This document shows positions 44,834 through 52,864 of a DNA stretch of 64,000 nt, in pieces. The stretch comes from Salipiger sp. CCB-MM3. Lineage in GTDB: Bacteria; Pseudomonadota; Alphaproteobacteria; Rhodobacterales; Rhodobacteraceae. Position 1 is the first letter of the stretch; every line of letters starts with the position of its first letter. A model generated the notes under the pieces. That model was not told where the DNA came from. It saw nothing but the letters and a program-made list of their open reading frames with translations, and searched no databases. The position numbers and the translations under genes are program-made. The DNA lies in contig NZ_CP014595.1 of assembly GCF_001687105.1 (NCBI RefSeq), forward strand, positions 930,001-994,000, written 5' to 3'.

Positions 44834-45946
44834 TTATTGCGCGAGCCAGGACTGGAACTTCGCGTCGATGTCGTCGCGATAGTCGGCCCAGAACTCGTAG
44901 TTGTAGAGCAGCGTGTTTTTGGCGTTCTCCGGGTCGGTCGGCATGTGCGGCGCCATGTCGATGCCCAGTTCGGCGTGCTGGCCAACCAGCGGAGCCGAGG
45001 ATTCGCGCGCCGGACCGTAGGAGATGTAGGCCGCCTGATCAGCCAGACGCTGGGTGTCGGTGGCGAACATCACGAAGTCCTTCACGCGCGCCAGAGCGGC
45101 ATCGTCGAGACCTTCGGGAATGATCCAGCCGTCGAGGTCGAACACCTGCATGTCCCACATCATGGCGACCGGCTGGTCCTGCTCCTCGATCACCGAGAAC
45201 AGACGGCCGTTGTAGGTCGAGCCCATGAAGACTTCGCCGTCAGCCAGCAGCTGCGGGGTGTCGGCACCGGCGGACCACCAGATCACGTCGTCCTTGATGG
45301 TGTCGAGCTTGGCGAGGGCCTGATCCTGACCTTCCGGGGTTGCCAGAACGTCGTAGATCTCATCCTTGGCCACGCCGTCGCAATAGAGCGCCCATTCCAT
45401 GTTGTTGATCGGACGCTTCTCGAGCGAGCGCTTGCCCGGGTAGGCTTCGAGATCGAAGATCGAGCAGATGTCGGACGGCGGCTCGGTGCCTTCGGGCACC
45501 ATGTCGGTGCGATAGCCGAAGGTGGTCGAATAGACGATCTGCGGGATGAAGCAATCCGACACGATCATGTCGCCAAAGTCATCCTCGGCCGAGGAGCCGT
45601 CGTCGCCTTCGGCGAGCAGGTCTTCGGGGTCGTATTCCATCGCCAGGCCTTCGTCGCAGAGACGGATGGCGTCTGCGGCCACGACGTCGACGAGGTCCCA
45701 GGTGATGTTGCCAGCTTCGTTCATGGCGCGCAGCTTTGCGACCGCCTCAGCCGAGCTCTCATCCCAAGAGATGTTCACCTCGGGGTGCATCTCTTTGTAG
45801 GGGTCGGCATATGCCTTGATCTGGCTCGTCTGATAGGCACCGCCCCACGACACGAGGGTCATGTCATCGGCCATGTCCTGCGCGGAGACGGCGCCAGCGG
45901 CAACCGTAAGCGCGGTCGTGGCCAGGAGGGTCTTGGTCAGTTTCAT
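44834..45946 (-). CDS. polyamine-type ABC transporter substrate-binding protein (PotD/PotF-like)
   Basis: A 370-residue periplasmic binding protein with a signal peptide (MKLTKTLLATTALTVAAGAVSA). Family landmarks are LVSWGGAYQTSQIKAYADPYKEM, NITWDLVDVVAADAIRLCDEGLAMEYD, QIVYSTTFGYRTDMVPEG and the C-terminal YNYEFWADYRDDIDAKFQSWL. The acidic binding region fits a cationic amine ligand, but choice among polyamines is not possible. The gene follows the ATPase by 118 bases. Confidence 0.88.
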   Translation of the reverse strand: MKLTKTLLATTALTVAAGAVSAQDMADDMTLVSWGGAYQTSQIKAYADPYKEMHPEVNISWDESSAEAVAKLRAMNEAGNITWDLVDVVAADAIRLCDEGLAMEYDPEDLLAEGDDGSSAEDDFGDMIVSDCFIPQIVYSTTFGYRTDMVPEGTEPPSDICSIFDLEAYPGKRSLEKRPINNMEWALYCDGVAKDEIYDVLATPEGQDQALAKLDTIKDDVIWWSAGADTPQLLADGEVFMGSTYNGRLFSVIEEQDQPVAMMWDMQVFDLDGWIIPEGLDDAALARVKDFVMFATDTQRLADQAAYISYGPARESSAPLVGQHAELGIDMAPHMPTDPENAKNTLLYNYEFWADYRDDIDAKFQSWLAQ

Positions 45947-46064
45947 CTGGTACTCCCTAAAATGCCCGTTCTGTCTTGCGGCTCTGTGGCACGGGCACCC
46001 CGCCAGAGCCTTTCCGGTCCGCACCGCCCGCCCCTGCCGGAGGGGCGGCGCGGGCAGAGTCTCG

Positions 46065-47168
46065 TCAGTTGGCGTCGAGCGCGCGGCAGTCTTCGGGCAG
46101 CCAGCCGATCTCGATCTCGGTGCCCGGCGTCAGCCGCACCTGGTCCGGCGCGTTGCGCGTCTTGATGACGAACTCGCGGTTGCCGGCCACTTCCAGACGG
46201 GTGCGGAAAATGTCGCCCATGTAGATGAACTCAAGCACCTTGGCCTTGAGCGTATGGGCGCCTTCCTGCAGACGGTCTTTGTTGTATTCGACGCGCTCTG
46301 GGCGGATCGACACGCGGGTGCGCTCGCCGACTTTGGTCACATTGACCGGCTTGGCGTCGATCACCTCGCCGCCGTCGAGCTTGACCACGCAATTGTCGCC
46401 CTTGATCTCGGCGATGGTGCCTTCGAGCGTGTTGTTCTCGCCAATGAACTGCGCCACGAAGCTGTTCTCGGGCTGCTCATAAAGCTGGTCCGGCGGCGCA
46501 AGCTGCTGGATGCGCCCGTCGTTGAACACGGCGACGCGGTCCGACATGGTCAGCGCCTCGGTCTGGTCGTGGGTCACATAGACCACGGTGATCCCAAGGC
46601 GGTGCGCCAGATCGGTAATCTCGAACTGCATCTTCTCGCGCAGCTGCTTGTCGAGCGCGCCGAGCGGCTCGTCCATCAGCACCAGCTCGGGCTCGAACAC
46701 CAGCGCGCGCGCCAGCGCGATCCGCTGCTGCTGACCGCCCGAAAGCTGCGCCGGGCGGCGACCGCCGAAGGCCCCCATCTCGACCATATCAAGCGCGTGC
46801 TTGACCTTGGCCTCGCGGTCCGACTTGCCGATCTTGCGCACCTCGAGCGGAAAGCTGAGGTTCTCGGCGACGGTCATATGCGGGAACAGCGCGTAGTTCT
46901 GGAAGACCATCCCAATGCCGCGCTTGTGCGGCGGGATGTTGTTGATCGACACGCCATCCAGCTTGATCTCGCCGTGCGTGGCTGTCTCGAAACCCGCCAG
47001 CATCATCAGGCAGGTTGTCTTGCCCGAGCCCGACGGCCCCAGCATGGTCAGGAACTCGCCCTTAGGCAGGCTCAGGTTCAGGTCTTTGACGACAAGTGTC
47101 TCGCCATCATAGCTTTTCTGCACGCGCTCGAAGGCGACGAATGCGTCGCTTGCTCCGGTATCTGGCAA
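46065..47168 (-). CDS. polyamine-type ABC transporter ATP-binding protein (PotA-like)
   Basis: A 367-residue ABC ATPase. Walker A is GPSGSGKTT, the Q-loop GMVFQNYALFPHMTVAENL, the signature LSGGQQQRIALARAL, Walker B LVLMDEPLGALDK and the switch histidine YVTHDQTEALTMSD. A C-terminal TOBE domain (about 250-350) follows, as in PotA/PotG. First gene of the operon ATPase-binding protein-permease-permease. In R. sphaeroides a polyamine transporter potA mRNA is a target of sRNA SorX, and a SorX-like sRNA is encoded in this window. Confidence 0.92.
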   Translation of the reverse strand: MPDTGASDAFVAFERVQKSYDGETLVVKDLNLSLPKGEFLTMLGPSGSGKTTCLMMLAGFETATHGEIKLDGVSINNIPPHKRGIGMVFQNYALFPHMTVAENLSFPLEVRKIGKSDREAKVKHALDMVEMGAFGGRRPAQLSGGQQQRIALARALVFEPELVLMDEPLGALDKQLREKMQFEITDLAHRLGITVVYVTHDQTEALTMSDRVAVFNDGRIQQLAPPDQLYEQPENSFVAQFIGENNTLEGTIAEIKGDNCVVKLDGGEVIDAKPVNVTKVGERTRVSIRPERVEYNKDRLQEGAHTLKAKVLEFIYMGDIFRTRLEVAGNREFVIKTRNAPDQVRLTPGTEIEIGWLPEDCRALDAN

Positions 47169-47649
47169 ATCCGGCTCCCCGTTGTGTGTTCCGCGGATTT
47201 TTCTCCGCTGTCTTGCGCAAGATAAAACCGCGTCGCGACCCGTGTTGCAACCGTGTAGCGGAAATCGCGAAGAGATTCGCCACCCTGCAGGACGTCTGGG
47301 CAGAAATGCGGCGCTTCACGGTACAAATTCGCCATCGAAAAAGTTCTCGCAGGTCGATCGTCCGAGCGATTCCCTGCGTCAGCCAACCGTCCAAACCGGC
47401 GAAACTGCCAATTTTGCGCGCAGAATCGCCCGAGATGCGGCTCAAGACCCTCGCGAACGCCCATTTCTGAGGCAGCGGCGCCAAATTCCCCGTCGAAACC
47501 TGCGAGGCACGAAGATCCGGCGCCGCTCCGCCATGAACCGCGGCGCCAGAGGCGCGTTTCAGCCCGCAGCCCCCCTTTCATCCGGGCCCATTGCGCGGCA
47601 TCAATGGCGGACGCGCGCCGCGCCCACCCAGCAAGAAGGACCCCGCCGC
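47169..47649 (+). other. 481-base divergent region between the polyamine ABC operon and the argE-like gene
   Basis: No convincing gene. It must hold promoters for both directions. A perfect 12-base palindrome TCTTGCGCAAGA (47211-47222) lies 43 bases from the ATPase start and could be an operator. Downstream segments (47260-47640) are unremarkable. Confidence 0.5.
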
Positions 47650-48849
47650 ATGTTCCTGCGCCCGTCCGAGCCTCACATCAGCGACACCGCCGGCCTGCTG
47701 GCCGCCACCGAAGAGCATCTGTCGCATCTGATCGCCTGCCCGACCGTCTCGAGCGAGAGCAATCTGGCGATGATCACCATGATGGCCGATTTCCTCGACC
47801 ACCTCGGCGCGAAGGTCGAGATCTTCCGTGATCCCGGCGGCGGCAAGGCCAATCTCTTCGCCACCATCGGCCCCGACGTGCCGGGCGGCGTGGTTCTGTC
47901 GGGCCATTCCGACGTGGTGCCGGTGACCGATCAGGACTGGGCCAGCGATCCTTTCACCCTCGTCGAGCGGCAGGATCACCTCTATGGCCGCGGCACCTGC
48001 GACATGAAGGGCTTCATCGCCGCCGCGCTGGCGCTGGCCGAACCGGTCTCGAAGATGCAGCTCAAGCGCCCGCTGCACCTGTGCTTCACTCATGACGAAG
48101 AGGTCGGCTGCCTCGGCGCCCGCGCGCTGGTGCCCGAGTTGCAGCGCCTCGGCTATGCGCCGCGCATGGCCATCATCGGCGAGCCAACGGGCATGCGGCT
48201 GATCGAGGGCCACAAGGGCTGCTGCGAATACACCACCCGGTTCCACGGGCTCGAGGGCCATGGCTCGGCGCCGGATCGGGGCGTCAACGCGGTGCTTTAC
48301 GCGCTGCGCTACACCAACAGGCTGATGGAACTGGCCGAGGCGCTGAAGGTGCGCGCGCCGCAGGGCAGCCGCTTTGATCCGCCGTGGACCACCGTGAACG
48401 TCGGGCGTCTCGCGGGCGGCGCCGCGCATAACGTCATCCCCGGCAAGGCCGAGATCGACTGGGAGATGCGCCCGGTGCAGCCCGGCGACGCCGCATTCGT
48501 CAAAGAGGCGCTCGCCCATTGCGTCGAGAATGAATTGCTGCCCGCGATGCGCGCTGTGCACCCGAACGCCGAGATCACCACCGAGGTGATCGGCGAGGTG
48601 GTGGGCCTGATGCCCCTGCCCGACAATGAGGCGCGCGATCTCATCTCCCGGCTCACCGGCAGCAATTCCGCCGACGTCGTGCCCTTCGGCACCGAAGCGG
48701 GCCTCTTCCAGCAGATGGGCATGTCGGTGGTGGTCTGCGGCCCCGGCGAGATTGCACAGGCGCATAAGCCTGACGAATTCGTCACCCGCGGCCAGTTGGC
48801 GCAATGCCTCGGTCTGCTCGAGGGCGTAGCTCAAAGCCTGCGCGCCTGA
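47650..48849 (+). CDS. argE: ArgE-type acetylornithine deacetylase (M20 metallopeptidase)
   Basis: A 399-residue M20 enzyme. Metal and catalytic motifs are VVLSGHSDVVPV (metal His and catalytic Asp), YGRGTCDMKGFIAAA (bridging Asp), LCFTHDEEVGCLGA (general base Glu and metal Glu), IGEPTGM (metal residue region) and the C-terminal His in AQAHKPDEFV. HGSAPDRGVNAV is the dimerisation-domain histidine motif. It fits ArgE, which deacetylates N-acetylornithine, but M20 paralogues with other N-acyl substrates exist. AAGGA lies before the ATG. Divergent from the polyamine ABC operon; the link is suggestive. Confidence 0.85.
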   Translation: MFLRPSEPHISDTAGLLAATEEHLSHLIACPTVSSESNLAMITMMADFLDHLGAKVEIFRDPGGGKANLFATIGPDVPGGVVLSGHSDVVPVTDQDWASDPFTLVERQDHLYGRGTCDMKGFIAAALALAEPVSKMQLKRPLHLCFTHDEEVGCLGARALVPELQRLGYAPRMAIIGEPTGMRLIEGHKGCCEYTTRFHGLEGHGSAPDRGVNAVLYALRYTNRLMELAEALKVRAPQGSRFDPPWTTVNVGRLAGGAAHNVIPGKAEIDWEMRPVQPGDAAFVKEALAHCVENELLPAMRAVHPNAEITTEVIGEVVGLMPLPDNEARDLISRLTGSNSADVVPFGTEAGLFQQMGMSVVVCGPGEIAQAHKPDEFVTRGQLAQCLGLLEGVAQSLRA

Positions 48850-48856
48850 GCCGCCC

Positions 48857-48908
48857 CTTCCTCTTGGCAAAAATATCCCACGGGGGTGCGGGGGTGTGAA
48901 ACCCCCGC
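48857..48908 (+). repeat. 3'-UTR structured repeat, copy E (one-hairpin form)
   Basis: Starts eight bases after the argE-like stop with CTTCCTCTTGG, then AAAAATATCCC and ACGGGGG. It ends in the stem GCGGGGGT / ACCCCCGC with a GTGAA loop. Confidence 0.83.
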
Positions 48909-48918
48909 TGCTGACCTC

Positions 48919-49440
48919 TCAGCCCACGCGCCACCCATCAAGCGCCTCGGGTACGACCAGCCGCGCCCCCGGCCTCAGCCGCGCCGCGATGCGCCGCAGA
49001 TCGCTGGGATCAAAGCCGATACACCCGGCCGTCGGATAGCCCGGCCGCCGCCATTGATGCAGGAAGATCGCCGAGCCGCGCCCGGGCTCCGCCTCGGGCC
49101 AGTTCCAATCGGTGATCAGCACAAGATCATACAGCGGATCGGCACGGCGCAGGGTTTCATGGCTGGGCGCGAAAGGCGCTTCGACCAGTTGGTTGTAGGC
49201 CGGAGAGGCGACATCATCGCACCACAGATCACGCAGACCGATGGGCGTGGCCCAGGGCGCGGGCTGCGCCATGCGGTCGGGCCGATAGAGCATCGCAACG
49301 ATCCGATGTACCCCCACCGGGGTCGCGCCATCGCCCTCACGCTTGCCGGCACGCACCCCGCCGCGCCCGATGACGCAGGGCCAGAGCCGCCCGTCGAACC
49401 GCAGTCCGGCGCGGGTCAGCAGCAGGTCCGAGGCGCTCAC
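48919..49440 (-). CDS. L,D-transpeptidase family (YkuD) protein
   Basis: A 173-residue protein with the YkuD signature, catalytic histidine His128 in IFLHQWRRPGYP and cysteine Cys140 in TAGCIGF. No signal peptide is visible; many Rhodobacteraceae homologues of this size lack one or are annotated only as L,D-transpeptidase domain proteins. It could crosslink peptidoglycan or act as a carboxypeptidase. It overlaps the ribA stop by 4 bases. Confidence 0.87.
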   Translation of the reverse strand: MSASDLLLTRAGLRFDGRLWPCVIGRGGVRAGKREGDGATPVGVHRIVAMLYRPDRMAQPAPWATPIGLRDLWCDDVASPAYNQLVEAPFAPSHETLRRADPLYDLVLITDWNWPEAEPGRGSAIFLHQWRRPGYPTAGCIGFDPSDLRRIAARLRPGARLVVPEALDGWRVG

Positions 49441-50531
49441 AGCAGGTGGCCCGATTTCGCGGCCTTGGTGGCAAGGTAGCGCTCGTTGAAGGCGTTCTCG
49501 CCCACCTTCAGCGGCACACGCTCGGCGACGGTGATGCCGCAGCGCTCCATCATCGCCATCTTGGCGGGGTTGTTGGTCAGCAGCCGCACCGCGCCAAAGC
49601 CCATCTTGCGCAGGATCTCGGCTCCGAGCCGGAAGTCGCGCTCGTCATCCTCGAAGCCGAGGCGGTGGTTCGCCTCAACCGTGTCGAACCCCTGATCCTG
49701 CAGCGCATAGGCGCGCATCTTGTTGGCCAGCCCGATGCCCCGGCCTTCTTGGTTGAGGTAAAGCAGCACACCCGACCCCTCGGCCCCCATCTGCGCCAGC
49801 GCCGCATTGAGCTGCGGGCCGCAGTCGCATTTCAGCGAGCCCAGAAGGTCGCCGGTGAAACAGGCCGAATGCAGCCGCGACAGCACCGGCAGCGAACGGT
49901 CCGGGCGGCCGATCTCGATGGCGTAATGTTCGTCCGAGCCATCCTCGGGGCGGAAGATGTGCAGCCGGGCGTTCTGTGCCGCGCGCAGCGGCACCTTGGC
50001 GGCGACCACGTGGTCTAGCCGCGCCAGCGTCAGCATGTAGGGTCCGGCGGGGTCGGCCTCGACCACGGTCAGGCATTCGCCCTGCGCAAATCCCTCGGGG
50101 TCGTCCAGCGGCAGGATCAGCGCGGCGGGCAGCAGCCGGGCCGATTTGACCAGCGTGATCGCCAGCCGGTGCAGCCCGGTATCGCCGCCGCGGCGGGTGG
50201 CGAGCGGGCCCTTCATCGGCTTGGCGAGGTCATCGGCGGGATCGGCGATCGCCTGCACCCAGTCCAGCCCCGCGTCCTGCGGCAGGATCACCCGCGCCAG
50301 ATCGCCATCATAGGCCCGCGCTTTCAGCGTCTCGGCGCGGCGCGCGGTGACAGTCAGGTCAAGGTCCCCCGGCAGCGCGCGCAGCACCGCCAGCCGCGCC
50401 GCCGAGACCGTCTCGGCCGCGACCACCAGCGCACCGGCACCGCTGGCCGTGCGCAGGACTACCGGCACGCCCATGCGCAGATCCGCACGGGCGCGGGCGA
50501 GGAGTTCTCCGAGATCGGGCGCGAGGGTCAT
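49437..50531 (-). CDS. ribA: GTP cyclohydrolase II with degenerate N-terminal domain
   Basis: A 364-residue protein. The C-terminal 200 residues are GTP cyclohydrolase II, the first riboflavin step: zinc cysteines Cys224, Cys235 and Cys237 in HSACFTGDLLGSLKCDCGPQL, then YLNQEGRGIGLANKMRAYALQD and ILRKMGFGAVRLLTNNPAK. Residues 1-150 look like the fold of 3,4-dihydroxy-2-butanone-4-phosphate synthase (RibB) but lack its acidic active-site motif. This is a RibBA derivative that has probably lost RibB activity. AGGAAG six bases before the ATG at 50531 decides the start. Confidence 0.9.
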   Translation of the reverse strand: MTLAPDLGELLARARADLRMGVPVVLRTASGAGALVVAAETVSAARLAVLRALPGDLDLTVTARRAETLKARAYDGDLARVILPQDAGLDWVQAIADPADDLAKPMKGPLATRRGGDTGLHRLAITLVKSARLLPAALILPLDDPEGFAQGECLTVVEADPAGPYMLTLARLDHVVAAKVPLRAAQNARLHIFRPEDGSDEHYAIEIGRPDRSLPVLSRLHSACFTGDLLGSLKCDCGPQLNAALAQMGAEGSGVLLYLNQEGRGIGLANKMRAYALQDQGFDTVEANHRLGFEDDERDFRLGAEILRKMGFGAVRLLTNNPAKMAMMERCGITVAERVPLKVGENAFNERYLATKAAKSGHLL

Positions 50532-50549
50532 CTGCATCTTCCTGTCTTG

Positions 50550-50595
50550 GCCCGGCGGGCCGGGCAGAGGGTACACCCGGGCAGGCCCGCCCGGG
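50550..50595 (-). promoter_or_regulatory. two hairpins in the ribA leader
   Basis: Stem 1 GCCCGGC / GCCGGGC (50550-50565) and stem 2 CCCGGGC / GCCCGGG (50576-50595). They lie 20-60 bases before the ribA start. I see no FMN riboswitch consensus. They may influence translation of ribA. Confidence 0.45.
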
Positions 50596-50733
50596 AAGGC
50601 GCTGAAACAAAGCAGCTTCAATCCTGTAACAAAAGCCCGCGCGCAACACGAGAGCGTGACATTGCTGCAGCAAAACTTGTCTGTACGCCTCTGCGGTTAC
50701 ATGTGATCCACCAACACGAAGACGGAGAGGCAG

Positions 50734-51420
50734 ATGGCCCAGATCAAGAATATCCTGCTGGTAGACGATGACGACGACCTGCGCGAGGCGCTGGCAGAGC
50801 AATTGGTCATGACCGAGGATTTCGAGGTGTTCGAGGCCGAGACCGGCGCCGCCGCAATGGCCCGCGCAAAGGAACAGGTCTACGATCTTCTCATTCTCGA
50901 CGTCGGCCTGCCCGACACCGATGGCCGCGAGCTGTGCAAGCTGATGCGCAAGCAGGGGGTCAAATCGCCGATCCTTATGCTGACCGGCCATGACACCGAT
51001 GCGGACACGATCCTTGGCCTCGACGCGGGCGCCAACGACTACGTGACCAAACCCTTCAAATTCCCGGTGCTGCTGGCCCGCATCCGCGCGCAGCTGCGCC
51101 AGCACGAACAGTCCGAGGACGCGGTTTTCACCGTTGGGCCTTACACGTTCAAACCCTCGATGAAGCTGCTGGTGACGGAAGACGATCGCAAAATCCGCCT
51201 GACCGAGAAAGAGACGAACATCCTCAAGTTCCTCTACCGCTCGACCGAAGGCGTGGTGCCGCGCGAGATCCTGCTGCACGAGGTTTGGGGCTATAACGCC
51301 GGTGTGACGACCCACACGCTGGAGACGCACATTTACCGCCTGCGCCAGAAAATCGAGCCCGATCCTTCGAACGCCCGAATTTTGGTCACTGAATCCGGGG
51401 GATACAGACTGGTTGCCTGA
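50734..51420 (+). CDS. cenR: OmpR-type response regulator CenR
   Basis: A 228-residue response regulator. The receiver has LLVDDDDDLREALAEQL, phospho-acceptor Asp56 in LILDVGLPDTDGRELCKLMRK, and the lysine in NDYVTKPFKFPVLLARIRAQLRQHEQSEDA. The winged-helix domain is RLTEKETNILKFLYRS to VTESGGYRLVA. The match to alphaproteobacterial CenR (called OmpR-1 in some R. sphaeroides work) is very close over the linker LRQHEQSEDAVFTVGPYTF, as I remember it. CenR is an essential cell-envelope regulator in several relatives. No kinase gene is adjacent. An sRNA candidate follows directly. Confidence 0.93.
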   Translation: MAQIKNILLVDDDDDLREALAEQLVMTEDFEVFEAETGAAAMARAKEQVYDLLILDVGLPDTDGRELCKLMRKQGVKSPILMLTGHDTDADTILGLDAGANDYVTKPFKFPVLLARIRAQLRQHEQSEDAVFTVGPYTFKPSMKLLVTEDDRKIRLTEKETNILKFLYRSTEGVVPREILLHEVWGYNAGVTTHTLETHIYRLRQKIEPDPSNARILVTESGGYRLVA

Positions 51421-51510
51421 CAAATCGGCGGAAATGTCACGTCCACGCGGTTTTCCGCCAACCCCGCCTCACTCGCCCATTGGTTGACATTGGACTTGGT
51501 GATAGGGTAA

Positions 51511-51633
51511 CCTAGCCTTTCGGATAGGAGGCTGACTGGCCTCCTCGAAAGACACAGAGTTCCCGTTGCATGTGCGGGTTATCACATGCACCTCCCTGTT
51601 GGACCTGGCCGGGCTTTGTGCCCGGCCTTTTTT
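51511..51633 (+). ncRNA. sorX: SorX-like sRNA candidate in the cenR 3' region
   Basis: About 123 bases with three hairpins. (1) CTTTCG (51517-51522)/CGAAAG (51546-51551) enclosing AGGAGGC/GCCTCCT with loop TGACTG. (2) TGCATGTG (51567-51574)/CACATGCA (51583-51590). (3) The terminator at 51607-51633. Single-stranded C-rich CCTCCCTG (51591-51598) could pair with G-rich ribosome sites. R. sphaeroides sRNA SorX is derived from the 3' UTR of an OmpR-type regulator mRNA, the same location. TTGACA (51484-51489) may be an independent promoter -35. Confidence 0.72.
51607..51633 (+). terminator. strong Rho-independent terminator after cenR and the sRNA
   Basis: Perfect 8-base stem GGCCGGGC / GCCCGGCC with TTTGT loop, followed by six Ts. 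Confidence 0.95.
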
Positions 51634-51987
51634 CATCACAAGCAGCGTCGCCGCTGCGCTTTCCCATCTGTAACTCTCGTTGACGGCATGCCGCCTTACT
51701 CCTGCCGGGCCGCTCTGGCTTTGTGATACACGCGGCGTGTAAGCCGTGCCGGAATCGGCGCTCCGGCTGCGGCATCCCCTCCGCGAAGCCGAAGCGCCCA
51801 CAAACCCCGTCCGTTCCTTCCGTGAGCGGTGGCCGATCGGCTTGCACTTCCGATCTGTGCGGAAAATCGTTAACAAATCGGAAAAGTGACAGAAGATTCC
51901 CGGCTTTTCGCGCCGGCCTGTCTGCGGTGCTTGCCGTTGCCGCAACAGATGGTAGAAGCCCGGCGCCCCTGCCGGAAAGGACTGAGC
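51634..51987 (+). other. 354-base gap before the hypothetical gene at 51988
   Basis: I see no gene or clear RNA structure here. It presumably contains the promoter of the downstream gene. Confidence 0.4.
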
Positions 51988-52782
51988 TTGACCGACACGC
52001 CCCGACGCCTCGAACACCCGAGCATGAACGCACCGCTGCTGGATTGGTGGATGCGCGACTACGACCATGTCTTCGTCGTGCTCAACCCGTTCTTCAGCGT
52101 CCCCGGCTTTGCGCCGGATACTGCCGCTTGGGGGCCTTTGCGCAGCGAGGCCACCACGCAGCAAGAGCTTGAGGCGCTGATCGAAAGCCTTGGCGACGGC
52201 CAGCCCAACCAACCGCCCGACGCCTTCGACGAGATCATCAAGACCACCGGCCAGCCGATCCGCTGGGACATGGTGGCGCAGGCGCTTGGCGTCGCGGACT
52301 TCGAGCATTTTGCGCATATGGTCTGGCTCTGGGTCATCGGCGCGGAGCCGCCCGAAGCGGATGTGACGCTGATATCGCGCATCGCCCGGCACTGCCGCAA
52401 CGAAGGGCTCTACAAGCCCGAGGAAGACTGGCTGCCGCTGGTGGTCGAGCCAATGCTGCTGCCCTATTTTGAGGCCCTGCGGCTCGATGAGGTGACGCTC
52501 TGGGACGAGACGCGAACCTCCTCGCTGGAGTGCCCGATAGACGCGTTCCACCGCGACGAGCCGCCCGTGGCACTGATGGATGCGCCGATCTCGGCGATCT
52601 CGGCTCCGGGGATGCTGCTTAGCTGGTCGCAGGATCAGGTGACCGGCCTGCTGGCGATGACCGAAGAGATGCGACAGAAGGCCGACCCCGCCCGCTTCCT
52701 CGAAGGCTTCTGGGCCGGCACCCGCACCTCCTCGCTGGTGCTCGACCCAACCCATGCGCGGACCCCTGCCCTGCTGCACTGA
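51988..52782 (+). CDS. hypothetical protein with TTG start
   Basis: A 264-residue acidic protein, read from a TTG preceded by AAAGGA (51976-51981) at proper spacing. An ATG at 52024 (MNAPLLDWWMRDYDH) is the alternative but has no ribosome site. No signal peptide or membrane segment. Notable motifs are WWMRDYDHVFVVLNPFFSVPGF and EGFWAGTRTSSLVLDP; two Trp-rich helices lie near 106-120. I do not recognise a family. It lies between the cenR/sRNA region and pnp (convergent), with a bidirectional terminator between them. Confidence 0.65.
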   Translation: MTDTPRRLEHPSMNAPLLDWWMRDYDHVFVVLNPFFSVPGFAPDTAAWGPLRSEATTQQELEALIESLGDGQPNQPPDAFDEIIKTTGQPIRWDMVAQALGVADFEHFAHMVWLWVIGAEPPEADVTLISRIARHCRNEGLYKPEEDWLPLVVEPMLLPYFEALRLDEVTLWDETRTSSLECPIDAFHRDEPPVALMDAPISAISAPGMLLSWSQDQVTGLLAMTEEMRQKADPARFLEGFWAGTRTSSLVLDPTHARTPALLH

Positions 52783-52806
52783 GCCGCACGACACCCGCCA
52801 ATACAA

Positions 52807-52838
52807 AACGCCCCGACCGAAAGGCCGGGGCGTTCGCG
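52807..52838 (-). terminator. bidirectional terminator between the 51988 gene and pnp
   Basis: Stem AACGCCCCG (52807-52815) / CGGGGCGTT (52826-52834) with a GC-rich extension, flanked by A and T runs. Serves pnp on the minus strand and the hypothetical gene on the plus strand. Confidence 0.88.
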
Positions 52839-52864
52839 TTTTCAGAGGTGGCCGAGGCCGCGGA

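Noticed and set aside
50532..50733. FMN riboswitch before ribA
   Set aside because: Only two simple hairpins are present; the conserved six-arm FMN aptamer core is not visible.
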